Of a DNA stretch of 64,000 nt, positions 26,104 to 34,805 are shown piece after piece (the first letter of the stretch is position 1; each line of letters opens with the position of its first letter). Source of the DNA: an uncultured Bacteroidales bacterium (GTDB lineage Bacteria; Bacteroidota; Bacteroidia; Bacteroidales; UBA932); NCBI GenBank assembly GCA_934725575.1, contig CAKVCK010000006.1:1-64000 (forward strand), in the 5' to 3' direction. Made by a program: the position numbers and the translations under genes. The notes under the pieces are model-generated. The model had not been told where the DNA came from. It was given only the letters and a program-made list of their open reading frames with translations, and did no database searches.

Positions 26104-27420
26104 ATGGAAGTAACAAAAAATCAAATCGATGATCTTAACATCGAACTGACCATCGCCCTGAAGGCGGAGGACTATGCCGAGCAGGAGAAGAAAAGACTCT
26201 CCGCTTACAGGAGAAACGCTGACTTCAAGGGTTTCCGCAAGGGAATGGTTCCTGCGTCGCTCGTAAAGAAGGTCTATGGCGACCAGGCTCTTTACGAGGC
26301 CATCAACGGTGTTGTCTCTGAGCAGCTCGACAAGTTCATCAAAGACAACAATCTGCATATTCTCGGTGAGCCTATCTCCAGCGAGTCCCAGAAGGAGCTT
26401 GAGTGGAAGGACGGCAACGATTTCGAGTTCAAGTTCGACCTCGGATTGTCTCCTGAGATCAACATTGATGTCAACAAGGATGACAAACTGCCGTATTACA
26501 ACATCGAGGTGACTGACAAGGCCAAGGCCGCTATGAAGGATAGCATCCTCAGGCAGTACGGTCAGCTCGAGGAGGGTGATGCTGCCGGTGAGGAAGATTA
26601 TGTAGTGGTTGACTTCAAGCAGGGCGAGAAGGCTGTCGAGGGTGTTTATGTCGCTGTCAGCAAGGTTGAGGGTGATGCGAAGAAGAATTTCCTCGGTGCC
26701 AAGGTTGACGCTAAGTTCGATGTCAATGTCAACGAGGCGTTCACCAACGAGACAGACAGGGCTTCTATGCTCAAGATGAAGAAGGAAGAGCTTGCCGCAC
26801 TTGATCCTGTCTGGAATGTAACCATCGTGAATGTCAAGACTTTCGTTCCGGCCACCGAGTGCCAGGAAACTTACGACAAGGTCTTCGGTAAGGATGCCGT
26901 GAAGACAACCGAGGAGTTCGACGCCAAGATCGCCGAGAGGCTTGAGTCCAACTACAAGCAGGAGGCTGACTACAGACTCTCCCAGGATCTCCGCAAATAC
27001 CTCGTGGACAAGGCCAAAGTGAATGTTCCGGAGGCTTTCCTCAAGAGATGGCTCTACGAGAACAACAAGGAGAAGTTCTCCAAGGAGGACATCGAGAAGG
27101 AATTCGACGGATTCCTCGGCGACTTCCGCTGGCAGCTTGTCAGAGGCTCTCTGATGAAGAAGTTCGGGCTTAAGGTTGAGGACAAGGATATGCTTGAGGC
27201 CGCCAAGGCTTACGCCGCCTACCAGTACGCTATGTACGGAATGGGCAACGTTCCTGAGGAGCTTCTCACCGATGCCGCCGCACAGATGCTCAAGGACGAG
27301 AGGCAGATGCGCAATATCGAGGAGAATGTCGAGAACGAGAAGGTGATCGCCGCAGTCAAGGAGAAGATCACCCTCCAGAACAAGAAGATCTCCGAGGAGA
27401 AATTCCGCGAGCTTAAATAA
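26104..27420 (+). CDS. tig: Trigger factor (ribosome-associated chaperone)
   Basis: Chaperone that binds the ribosome exit tunnel and shields nascent chains; 438 residues. The ribosome-binding loop GFRKGMVP (about residues 39-46) is the family hallmark. The central FKBP-like region is present but weakly conserved, as usual in Bacteroidota, where prolyl-isomerase residues are often lost. The long helical C-terminal arms end in a Lys/Glu-rich tail. It is followed after 2 nt by clpP and then clpX, the conserved tig-clpP-clpX order that links nascent-chain folding and proteolysis. Confidence 0.95.
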   Translation: MEVTKNQIDDLNIELTIALKAEDYAEQEKKRLSAYRRNADFKGFRKGMVPASLVKKVYGDQALYEAINGVVSEQLDKFIKDNNLHILGEPISSESQKELEWKDGNDFEFKFDLGLSPEINIDVNKDDKLPYYNIEVTDKAKAAMKDSILRQYGQLEEGDAAGEEDYVVVDFKQGEKAVEGVYVAVSKVEGDAKKNFLGAKVDAKFDVNVNEAFTNETDRASMLKMKKEELAALDPVWNVTIVNVKTFVPATECQETYDKVFGKDAVKTTEEFDAKIAERLESNYKQEADYRLSQDLRKYLVDKAKVNVPEAFLKRWLYENNKEKFSKEDIEKEFDGFLGDFRWQLVRGSLMKKFGLKVEDKDMLEAAKAYAAYQYAMYGMGNVPEELLTDAAAQMLKDERQMRNIEENVENEKVIAAVKEKITLQNKKISEEKFRELK

Positions 27421-27422
27421 TC

Positions 27423-28094
27423 ATGGACAAGGAGTTTCAGAAATATGCGACCAAGGGTCTTGGACTGAGTTCAATGACCCTTGACCGCTATCAGAGAGCC
27501 ACGGACGCCTACATCAATCCGACCATCATCGAGGAAAGGAAACTTAATGTGGCCTCGATGGACGTGTTCAGCCGTCTTATGATGGACAGGATCATATTCC
27601 TTGGCGTTCCTATCGATGATGATGTCGCGAACATCATCCAGGCTCAGCTGCTGTTCCTTGCTTCCACCGATTCCACCGCTGACATTTCCCTGTACATCAA
27701 CACTCCAGGGGGACAGGTGACTTCAGGTCTGGCCATCTATGACACGATGCAGCTTGTTGAGCCTGACGTGGCCACAATCTGTACGGGTATGGCCGCGTCG
27801 ATGGGCTCGGTTCTGCTTTGCGCAGGAGAGAAAGGGAAACGTTCCTGTCTGCCTCATTCCAGGGTGCTGATCCATCAGCCGCTCGGTGGCGCCCAGGGCC
27901 AGGCTTCCGACATTATGATAGCGGCCAAGGAGATCGAGAAAACCCGCAAGGAACTCTACGACATCATCTCCCAGCATTCCGGACAGCCATACGACAAGGT
28001 GTTCACCGATGCGGACAGGGATTTCTGGATGACAGCCCAGGAGGCTTTGGAGTACGGAATGGTGGATGAGATCCTCACAAAGAAATCCAAGTAA
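27423..28094 (+). CDS. clpP: ATP-dependent Clp protease proteolytic subunit
   Basis: Serine peptidase forming the tetradecameric ClpP barrel; 223 residues. The catalytic triad is Ser126 (MAASMGS), His151 (LIHQP) and the Asp in the DRDF motif near residue 200. The oxyanion loop NTPGGQV and the handle region are intact. The N-terminus is about 20 residues longer than the processed E. coli form and probably carries a self-cleaved propeptide. Its stop overlaps the clpX start by one base (TAATG). Confidence 0.96.
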   Translation: MDKEFQKYATKGLGLSSMTLDRYQRATDAYINPTIIEERKLNVASMDVFSRLMMDRIIFLGVPIDDDVANIIQAQLLFLASTDSTADISLYINTPGGQVTSGLAIYDTMQLVEPDVATICTGMAASMGSVLLCAGEKGKRSCLPHSRVLIHQPLGGAQGQASDIMIAAKEIEKTRKELYDIISQHSGQPYDKVFTDADRDFWMTAQEALEYGMVDEILTKKSK

Positions 28095-29329
28095 TGCCTC
28101 AGAAAAAGAATACTGGTACAACGAAGCATTGTATGTTCTGCGGCAGGTCGGAGCGTGATGTCCCGTTCCTGCTTCAGGGTTTGGACGGCTTCATCTGCAG
28201 CGACTGCGTCGAGCTTGCCCACGACTACCTCAAGGACACTTTGGGCGGAGCTTCCAAGGACGGCAAACCTTTGGGACGGCTTGAGGCCTTGAAGAAACCG
28301 GTGGAAATCAAGGAGTTCCTTGATGAATATGTCATCGGGCAGGATCGTGCGAAAAAAATGCTTGCCGTCGCGGTCTATAACCACTACAAGAGGATCAACC
28401 ACAACCTTGTGGACCGTCCTGACGACGGTGTGGAGCTGGAGAAATCGAATATCCTGCTGGTAGGTCCGACCGGAACCGGAAAGACATTGCTGGCTAAGAC
28501 GATAGCCAAGCTTCTGGACGTTCCGTTCACGATTGTGGACGCTACCGTCCTGACCGAGGCCGGCTATGTCGGAGAGGATGTCGAGAGCATCCTCACAAGG
28601 CTTCTCCAAGAGGCTGACTTCGATGTGGCGAAAGCCGAGAGGGGAATCGTGTTCATCGACGAGATCGACAAGATCGCCCGCAAGAGTGATAACCCGTCCA
28701 TCACACGTGATGTTTCCGGTGAGGGAGTCCAGCAGGCTATGCTGAAACTCCTCGAAGGCAATGTCATTAACGTCCCGCCGAAAGGAGGCCGCAAGCATCC
28801 TGAGCAGGAGTTCATCCACGTGAACACGCAGAACATCCTGTTCATCTGCGGAGGCGCTTTCGAGGGAATCGAACGCCGCATCGCCCAGAGACTTAACACT
28901 CAGGTGATCGGTTTCGGCGCCGCCCAAAAGCAGGTCGTTGACAAGAATAATCTCTTGAAATATGTTGACGCTCAGGACTTGAGGGCTTACGGTCTCATCC
29001 CGGAGATCATCGGCCGTCTGCCTGTCATCACCTATCTTGACGCTCTGGACCGCGAGGCTTTGCTTAGGATTCTGACCGAACCGAAGAACGCCATTCTCAA
29101 GCAGTATGCGAAACTGTTCGAGATTGACGGAATGACTCTCAAGATTGAGGATGGAGTCAGGGAACTCATAGTTGACACCGCCATCAAGAACAAGCTCGGA
29201 GCCCGTGGCCTGCGCTCGATCTGCGAGCAGATTTTCGATGACGCGATGTACGACGCTCCGTCATCCCGCAAGAAGACATTCACCGTCACACTTGACTACG
29301 CGAAGTCCAAGCTGGAAAATTCGCTGTAG
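28094..29329 (+). CDS. clpX: ATP-dependent Clp protease ATP-binding subunit ClpX
   Basis: AAA+ unfoldase feeding substrates to ClpP; 411 residues. The N-terminal zinc-binding domain has Cys13, 16, 35 and 38. Walker A is GPTGTGKT (124-131), Walker B is IVFIDEIDKIA, the ClpP-binding loop and sensor motifs follow, and the pore loop GYVGEDV is present. The start ATG shares its A with the clpP stop, so translation is coupled. It ends 5 nt before a structured convergent-terminator region (29335-29443). Confidence 0.96.
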   Translation: MPQKKNTGTTKHCMFCGRSERDVPFLLQGLDGFICSDCVELAHDYLKDTLGGASKDGKPLGRLEALKKPVEIKEFLDEYVIGQDRAKKMLAVAVYNHYKRINHNLVDRPDDGVELEKSNILLVGPTGTGKTLLAKTIAKLLDVPFTIVDATVLTEAGYVGEDVESILTRLLQEADFDVAKAERGIVFIDEIDKIARKSDNPSITRDVSGEGVQQAMLKLLEGNVINVPPKGGRKHPEQEFIHVNTQNILFICGGAFEGIERRIAQRLNTQVIGFGAAQKQVVDKNNLLKYVDAQDLRAYGLIPEIIGRLPVITYLDALDREALLRILTEPKNAILKQYAKLFEIDGMTLKIEDGVRELIVDTAIKNKLGARGLRSICEQIFDDAMYDAPSSRKKTFTVTLDYAKSKLENSL

Positions 29330-29334
29330 CCCTC

Positions 29335-29443
29335 GTGGCGGCCAACTGATTGCCCATCAGTAGAATGATATACCCTTCTCCTACCCGTAACAGGTGGAAG
29401 AAGGGTATGTCTGTGTATTCATTTATAATTAGTTGGCCGCTAC
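29335..29443. repeat. Structured element between convergent clpX and metallophosphoesterase genes
   Basis: An outer pairing (GTGGCGGCCAA at 29335-29345 with TTGGCCGCTAC at 29433-29443) encloses a small stem (CTGAT/ATCAG, 29346-29360) and the terminator hairpin at 29370-29408. The outer right arm overlaps the last codons of the minus-strand gene, so the pairing may be partly fortuitous. Confidence 0.4.
29370..29408. terminator. Bidirectional terminator hairpin, shared-loop family
   Basis: A 16-nt arm (29370-29385) pairs with 29393-29408 with one mismatch and one G-U. The CCCGT loop resembles those at 8264-8296 and 32339-32377. It separates the convergent genes clpX and metallophosphoesterase. 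Confidence 0.75.
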
Positions 29444-30517
29444 GCTCCTAAGGGTGGCGACGACATATTCGGATCGGGTGCCGATGCGGAACTTGCCGCC
29501 CCAGATGCCTATGCCTGAGCTGACATAGTAGCGGGTTTTGCCGCGCTGATGCTCGCCCCAGGAATCCTCGAAGAGCCTGTCGGTGATCCACGAGGCCGGC
29601 CAGATCTGGCCACGGTGCGTGTGGCCGCTGAACTGGAAGTCAATTCCGTGATTCTCCGCTTCTTCCAGATGGTACGGCTGGTGGTCTAACAGAATGGTGT
29701 AGAGACTGTCGGCTGTCCCGCTCATCAGATCGTCCAGGCTCTTGCGTTTCGGATTCGACCTGTCATCCCGACCAATGACGCGAAGAGAGCCTATCGCGGC
29801 GACGCTGTCCCTTAATAGGTTGATTCCGGCTTCGTTGTAGAATGACAAGGCCTTCGGGATTCCGGAATAATATTCGTGATTGCCGAAGCAGGCATAGACC
29901 GGGGCCTCAAGGCGGTGGAATTCCTCGGCGACATTTTCCCTTATGAGCGGCTGGACGTTGATGTCCACGATGTCGCCACCGATGAGAATGAGGTCCGGCT
30001 TTTCGGCGTTGATGATGTCCACCCACTTGGCGAAATCCGCCCTCCGGTTGTGATAGCCAAGGTGCAAGTCGCTGATCATCACGATCTTCAAATCCTTGTC
30101 AAGATGCTTCTCCGTTGTCAGTTCAAGCGGCTGGCGCACCTTGTGCTTGTAATGAATATTCCCGTAAATGAATATTCCTGCGATGGCTGCGAGGACACAG
30201 AGCGAGGCCAATCCGTTGCTGACCAGCCAGGCTTTCGGAACGAGGTGAACCAGTCTGCCTAAATCCAGAAGGACGAAAATCATCACCAGATAAAGCAGGA
30301 TGAATATGGACGACGTGCCTATCTCGTAGATTGTGGACGACAGCCAGAGAGGAACCTTGCCGAGGAACGGCATAAAGTTCAGGAACAAGAAAAGGAAAGC
30401 CCCGAGGCATCCCCCGACTATGAGGATTCTCCACACAGTGTCCAAAGGAAGAATCATCCAGATGTGCCGCAGTGTATAACCAAGACCCGCCAGGGCCAGC
30501 AATGTCATAAAAATCAT
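29429..30517 (-). CDS. Membrane-anchored metallophosphoesterase (YkuE-like)
   Basis: About 362 residues: N-terminal part with four membrane helices (to about residue 125) and a calcineurin-like phosphoesterase domain. The two-metal site is complete: ISDLHLG (D-x-H), IGGDIVD (GD), GNHEYY (GNHE), LLDHQP and SGHTHRGQ (GHTH). Relatives act on lipid or sugar phosphates at the membrane; the substrate here is unknown. The frame runs upstream to a TTG at 30589; ATG at 30517 (MIFMTLLALAGLGY) begins exactly at the first membrane helix and is preferred. Confidence 0.85.
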   Translation of the reverse strand: MIFMTLLALAGLGYTLRHIWMILPLDTVWRILIVGGCLGAFLFLFLNFMPFLGKVPLWLSSTIYEIGTSSIFILLYLVMIFVLLDLGRLVHLVPKAWLVSNGLASLCVLAAIAGIFIYGNIHYKHKVRQPLELTTEKHLDKDLKIVMISDLHLGYHNRRADFAKWVDIINAEKPDLILIGGDIVDINVQPLIRENVAEEFHRLEAPVYACFGNHEYYSGIPKALSFYNEAGINLLRDSVAAIGSLRVIGRDDRSNPKRKSLDDLMSGTADSLYTILLDHQPYHLEEAENHGIDFQFSGHTHRGQIWPASWITDRLFEDSWGEHQRGKTRYYVSSGIGIWGGKFRIGTRSEYVVATLRSVAAN

Positions 30518-30597
30518 TTCCTTGAATTTAGTGATATTCAAAAATCCATCCCGGATTGTTATCTCAGTCAAGGCTGCAAAAATAGTCAATATTTTAT

Positions 30598-30605
30598 TAT
30601 ATTTG
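30598..30605 (+). promoter_or_regulatory. -7 element for the Ig-like lipoprotein
   Basis: TATATTTG is a perfect TAnnTTTG match, 38 nt before ATG 30644. No clear TTTG at -33. Confidence 0.4.
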
Positions 30606-30643
30606 TCGTCAGTATAATGAAAGACTAACTTAACAAATTGGTT

Positions 30644-32299
30644 ATGAGCAAAATTAAATCGATTATTGCCGCATTCGCGGTAACGCTGTCTTTTTTGTTC
30701 ACATCGTGTGACAAGGATGTGAATGTCTCAGGCGTTCAGATTACGCCTGAGGAAGTCACTTTGGGAATAGGTAAGACTCAAAAGCTCACTGTCACGGTCG
30801 AGCCTTCCGACGCCACTGATCCTGCATATTCATTGGAGTCAAGTGATCCTTCGGTCGCTGCCGTTCAGAATGATGTTGTGACCGCTGTCGCTCCTGGTGA
30901 GGCTGTGATCACCGCCACCACCGCCGACGGAAGCCTCAAGGCCACCTGCAAGGTGACCGTGGTGAAGCACGTTGAGGACATTTCCGTCTCTCCTACCCAG
31001 GTTAAGGTGATAGTCGGCAAGACGCAGGAGATCACCGTGGAGTTCACTCCTTCCGACGCGACGAACAAGGAAGTCGAATGGGTGTCCTCCAAGCCTGAGA
31101 TCGCGTCTGTCGCTGACGGCGTTGTGACGGGAATCGCTGTGGGAGAGGCCTTGATCACCGCCACAAGCGTTGACGGAGGTTTCGCCGCCGCGTGCAAGGT
31201 TGTCGTTGAGGAAGAGTTCAACGGAATCGTGGCGACTACAGCCGGTGGCTATTATTGTGGCGATCAGTACGATAACGGATATGATAATGATTTCCTGTTC
31301 CTGCTTTCCGGAAACGTTAAGGAAGGCGGTGTGTCGCTGGCTGGAAAGGGAACCGCCCTTTGGCTGGATCTCAACCTACCTAAGACCGGTGCGACAACCC
31401 TGCCTGCGGAACACTATATTCCGCTCCTCTCTGACGATCAGGACCAGAGCTACACTTGGCTGCCAGGTACGGATGCGGGCTCTTGGGGTATCTTCGGCTC
31501 ATTCATCTACTCTTATCAGGAAGGTGACGCCGAGCCGCAGTACATTATGGCCGAGCAAGGCACAGTTGACATCACGCTGAACGGTTCCGAATATACGATC
31601 AACGCGGTCGTCACGGCCGGCGGCAAGGAGTACAAGTTCCGTTACACCGGAGCTGTGACCCTCAAGGATGTCAAGGATGCCGGAGATCCGCCGGCACAGG
31701 ACTACACCGAGGTCGATCTTGGCAAGGAACTCACACAGGGCTACTTTGAGTTTGACGGAGACATCTACAAGACAGGCGGTGTGTCCAACAACTGGCTCAT
31801 TTATCTCGCTGACAGCAGAGTGGATTTCTCAAAGAAGGATCTGGTCGGACCAGGCAAAATCTTGATGCTTGAATTGAACACAGCTCCTTCAGCCGGGAAT
31901 GTCCTTCCTGCCGGAACGTTCAATATACTCAGCCCGTTGGACATAACGTCCGCGGCCTCGTTGACTCCATTCACGGTTGTCCCAGGATTAGTCAACAAAG
32001 ACGGTTCCGTGTATGGATCTTGGTATCTTGAGACTGACACACAAGGAGGGGTTTTTCAACCGCTGTATTCGGCTCAGGGTGGAACAGTCAGTGTCAGGAA
32101 GACCGGAGACACCTATACGATTGATTTCGACATCAAGGACGATGACTATAAGATTTCTGTCAAGGGCTCTTATACCGGTGTACCTTCATTCTATGATGGA
32201 ACTGCTCAGACAACGTCTCTGTCAACCAGAGCGGCCACCGCTTCCGGCAAAGCCTTGAATATTCATAAGTCAGCGAGACGTCAGGTCTTCCATAAGTAA
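30644..32299 (+). CDS. Lipoprotein with two bacterial Ig-like (BIG2) domains
   Basis: Predicted surface lipoprotein of 551 residues. The signal peptide ends in lipobox LFTSC (Cys near 22). Two consecutive BIG2 domains of about 80 residues follow, each with the pattern V-x-x-x-E-x-x-x-G-x-x-x-x-L...WxSS/xSSDPSVA...V...G-x-A-x-ITATT. The remaining 350 residues hold two related halves beginning near EEFNGIVATTAGGYYCG and TEVDLGKELTQGYFEFDG, perhaps a duplicated beta-sandwich that binds glycan or protein; I do not recognise the family. The first in-frame start is TTG (30638); ATG at 30644 is preferred. It is a single gene with its own terminator at 32339. Confidence 0.8.
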   Translation: MSKIKSIIAAFAVTLSFLFTSCDKDVNVSGVQITPEEVTLGIGKTQKLTVTVEPSDATDPAYSLESSDPSVAAVQNDVVTAVAPGEAVITATTADGSLKATCKVTVVKHVEDISVSPTQVKVIVGKTQEITVEFTPSDATNKEVEWVSSKPEIASVADGVVTGIAVGEALITATSVDGGFAAACKVVVEEEFNGIVATTAGGYYCGDQYDNGYDNDFLFLLSGNVKEGGVSLAGKGTALWLDLNLPKTGATTLPAEHYIPLLSDDQDQSYTWLPGTDAGSWGIFGSFIYSYQEGDAEPQYIMAEQGTVDITLNGSEYTINAVVTAGGKEYKFRYTGAVTLKDVKDAGDPPAQDYTEVDLGKELTQGYFEFDGDIYKTGGVSNNWLIYLADSRVDFSKKDLVGPGKILMLELNTAPSAGNVLPAGTFNILSPLDITSAASLTPFTVVPGLVNKDGSVYGSWYLETDTQGGVFQPLYSAQGGTVSVRKTGDTYTIDFDIKDDDYKISVKGSYTGVPSFYDGTAQTTSLSTRAATASGKALNIHKSARRQVFHK

Positions 32300-32338
32300 T
32301 TCCGTGGAGGCTAACCTGTTGCTGGTTAATTAGATGAA

Positions 32339-32377
32339 ATGCCCTCCTCCTGCCCGTTGCGGTAAGGAGGAGGGTAT
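32339..32377. terminator. Hairpin terminator, shared-loop family
   Basis: ATGCCCTCCTCCTGCC (32339-32354) pairs with 32361-32377, with a T-rich tail (TTCTTTTCTTG). The stem and loop resemble 8264-8296 and 29370-29408. It ends the Ig-like lipoprotein gene. Confidence 0.8.
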
Positions 32378-32413
32378 ATTCTTTTCTTGAATACTAATGA
32401 GTTAAGCTCCACG

Positions 32414-32445
32414 CTTGAAATTACGGTTGCTTTTGGCTATTTTTG
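32414..32445 (+). promoter_or_regulatory. Promoter for the M20 dipeptidase
   Basis: CTTG at 32414-32417 (one mismatch to TTTG), a 20-nt spacer and TATTTTTG at 32438-32445. The leader to ATG 32470 would be about 18 nt. Confidence 0.55.
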
Positions 32446-32469
32446 TGAAACGCAAAAAAACGCAAAGGA

Positions 32470-33834
32470 ATGAAGGAATATATTCAAGAAAACAGGGAAC
32501 GGTTCTTCGAGGAGCTGTTCTCTCTCCTGCGGATTCCGTCCATCAGCGCGAAGCAGGACCACAAGAAGGATATGGAACGTTGCGCCGAGAGGCTGAAGGA
32601 GCTGCTTCTGGAAGCGGGTGCCGATGAGGCCGGAGTCTATCCGAGCAAGGGCAACCCAGTGGTGTTCGGCAAGAAGATTATAAACCCGGAGTGGAAGACC
32701 GTGCTGGTTTACGGCCACTATGACGTGCAGCCGCCGGAGCCGCTTGAAAAGTGGCACACGGATCCGTTCGGGCCGGTGATCAAGCAGGACCCGACCGGTC
32801 AGGAGGCCATCTATGCCCGTGGAGCCAACGATGACAAAGGCCAACTCTTTATGCACATCAAGGCTTTTGAATATCTCCTCCGCAGCGGCAAACTTCGCCA
32901 TAATGTGAAGTTCATATTCGAGGGAGAGGAGGAGATTGGCAGTCCGTCCCTTCCGGCTTGGGTGAAGGAGCACAAGAAGTGGCTGGGAGCCGATGTGATT
33001 CTTGTTTCTGACACGACGATGATCTCCGACAAGGTGCCTTCGATCAATTGCGGTATGAGGGGCATGGCCTATCTGGAGGTGACTCTGACAGGTCCGGACA
33101 AGGATCTGCATTCCGGACACTACGGCGGCACGGTCGCCAATCCTATCCAGACGCTTTGCGATCTGATCTCTGGACTGATCGACAAGGACGGACGTGTCAC
33201 GATTCCGGGATTCTATGACGATGTCGTGGAACTTTCCAGAAAGGACAGGGCACAGCTCGCGAGAGCCCCGTTCGATCTCAAAGAGTTCGAAGAGTCGGTG
33301 GGTGTCAAGGCTTTGCGTGGAGAGAAAGGTTACACTCCGCTTGAGAGGATCGGCATCAGGCCTTGTCTGGATGTGTGCGGAATCTGGGGCGGTTACATCG
33401 GTGAGGGGGCCAAGACGGTTCTCCCGTCAGTCGCTCACGCCAAGATCTCGATGCGTCTCGTGCCGAATCAAGAGAGCGCGAAGATCACGAGGATATTCAA
33501 GAAACATCTGGAGAAGATCGCTCCGAAATATTGCCGCATAGAGGTCAAGCCGTGCGAGGGTGGGGAGGGATTCCTCATTCCGATTTCGTCTCCGGCGTTC
33601 CAGGCTGCTTCAAAGGCTATGGAGGAGGTTTATGGCGTCAAGCCGGTTCCGAGTCGTGGCGGCGGCAGCATCGCTGTGCTGGCGGATATGCAGAAGATCC
33701 TTGGAGTGGATCCGCTGCTGATGGGATTCGGCCTTGAGAGGGACACAATCCATTCTCCGAACGAGAGTTATCTGCTCCGGCAGTTCTTCGCCGGGATGGA
33801 GTCCATCGCCAAGTTTTATGAATATTATGAATAA
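32470..33834 (+). CDS. M20-family dipeptidase
   Basis: Cytosolic di-zinc metallopeptidase of 454 residues, CNDP/dipeptidase branch. The metal-site motifs are YGHYDVQPP (His, with the catalytic Asp two residues on), GANDDKGQ (bridging Asp) and FEGEEEIGSPS (catalytic Glu pair), with a final zinc His in LERDTIHSPNE. The inserted dimerisation ('lid') domain lies between about residues 210 and 330. It probably cleaves short peptides taken up from the gut. A REP-like hairpin follows it before pyrF. Confidence 0.92.
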   Translation: MKEYIQENRERFFEELFSLLRIPSISAKQDHKKDMERCAERLKELLLEAGADEAGVYPSKGNPVVFGKKIINPEWKTVLVYGHYDVQPPEPLEKWHTDPFGPVIKQDPTGQEAIYARGANDDKGQLFMHIKAFEYLLRSGKLRHNVKFIFEGEEEIGSPSLPAWVKEHKKWLGADVILVSDTTMISDKVPSINCGMRGMAYLEVTLTGPDKDLHSGHYGGTVANPIQTLCDLISGLIDKDGRVTIPGFYDDVVELSRKDRAQLARAPFDLKEFEESVGVKALRGEKGYTPLERIGIRPCLDVCGIWGGYIGEGAKTVLPSVAHAKISMRLVPNQESAKITRIFKKHLEKIAPKYCRIEVKPCEGGEGFLIPISSPAFQAASKAMEEVYGVKPVPSRGGGSIAVLADMQKILGVDPLLMGFGLERDTIHSPNESYLLRQFFAGMESIAKFYEYYE

Positions 33835-33840
33835 TGGTTG

Positions 33841-33886
33841 TTTCGGCAGGCACAGTAACCACCGATTGGCACTGAGCCTGCCGAAG
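33841..33886. repeat. REP-like hairpin, copy 3
   Basis: TTCGGCAGGC (33842-33851) pairs with GCCTGCCGAA (33876-33885). It carries the same arms as the elements at 11733 and 53495 (CTGAGCCTG-x-CGAAG) and lies between the dipeptidase and pyrF. Confidence 0.65.
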
Positions 33887-33906
33887 TGACAAATAAAAAC
33901 AACAAT

Positions 33907-34710
33907 ATGACAACAACAGATCTATATTCCCAGATAAAGAAAAAAGGTTCGATGCTCTGCGTCGGCCTTGACACTGATTTCGCCAAGATTCCAGAGTGCG
34001 TGAAGGCCGGAAGAACGGTAGGCGAGGCCGTGCTGGAGTTCAACAAGCGCATCATTGACGCGACTGCCCCGCATTGCATCGCCTTCAAGCCGAATCTCGC
34101 TTTCTATGAGTGCCTCGGAGTGGATGGAATGGCCATTCTCGACAAGACGGTCGATTATATTCGTTCAAACCATCCGGAGCAGTTCATCATCGCGGACGCG
34201 AAGAGGGGAGACATCGGCAACACCGCAAGGATGTACGCTAAGAGCCTTTTCGAGACCTTCGACTTCGACGCCGTCACCCTTTCCCCTTATATGGGCAGCG
34301 AGACCGTCACACCTTTCCTTGAATATCCCGGCCGCTACGCCATCGTCGTGGCTCTGTCCTCCAATCCGTCCTCTGTTGATTTTCAGACTGCTGAGAAGGA
34401 CGGCAAGGCTCTCTATCAGGTGGTTATGGAAAGGATGATGGAAATCTCCACGCCAGAGAATATGATGTTTGTCGTCGGTGCGACCAAGGCGGATAAACTA
34501 AAGGAGATCAGACAGTTCTGTCCTGACAATTTCTTCCTTGTCCCTGGTGTCGGAGCGCAAGGCGGAAGTGCTGAGGAAGTGATCGCTAACGGCTCCAACT
34601 CCAAAGGAGGCCTTCTGATAAACTCCTCGCGCGGCATCCTTTATGCCTCTTCCGGCGAAGACTTCGCACAGGCTGCCGCAGCCGTCGCCGCCCACACGGC
34701 AGTTATTTGA
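33907..34710 (+). CDS. pyrF: Orotidine 5'-phosphate decarboxylase
   Basis: Last step of UMP synthesis, OMP to UMP. At 267 residues it belongs to the longer group 2 enzymes. The TIM-barrel motifs are GLDTDFAKIP at the N-terminus, KPNLAFYE, the catalytic IADAKRGDIGNTA (Lys-x-x-Asp-x tetrad) and the phosphate-binding GAQGG near the end. An upstream GTG (33886) is in frame; ATG at 33907 (MTTTDLYSQIKKKGS) fits the family better. Confidence 0.95.
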   Translation: MTTTDLYSQIKKKGSMLCVGLDTDFAKIPECVKAGRTVGEAVLEFNKRIIDATAPHCIAFKPNLAFYECLGVDGMAILDKTVDYIRSNHPEQFIIADAKRGDIGNTARMYAKSLFETFDFDAVTLSPYMGSETVTPFLEYPGRYAIVVALSSNPSSVDFQTAEKDGKALYQVVMERMMEISTPENMMFVVGATKADKLKEIRQFCPDNFFLVPGVGAQGGSAEEVIANGSNSKGGLLINSSRGILYASSGEDFAQAAAAVAAHTAVI

Positions 34711-34719
34711 CAAATTGTT

Positions 34720-34738
34720 CCGTTTTTGTTAAAAACGG
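34720..34738. terminator. Short hairpin after pyrF
   Basis: CCGTTTTT (34720-34727) pairs with AAAAACGG (34731-34738). There is no T-run after it, so it is a weak terminator candidate. Confidence 0.4.
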
Positions 34739-34805
34739 GTGTATCGCAGAACTATGGAAATTGCTTTGATTTGTTCTTTTTAGACGATAACATAATATTC
34801 ATAAA

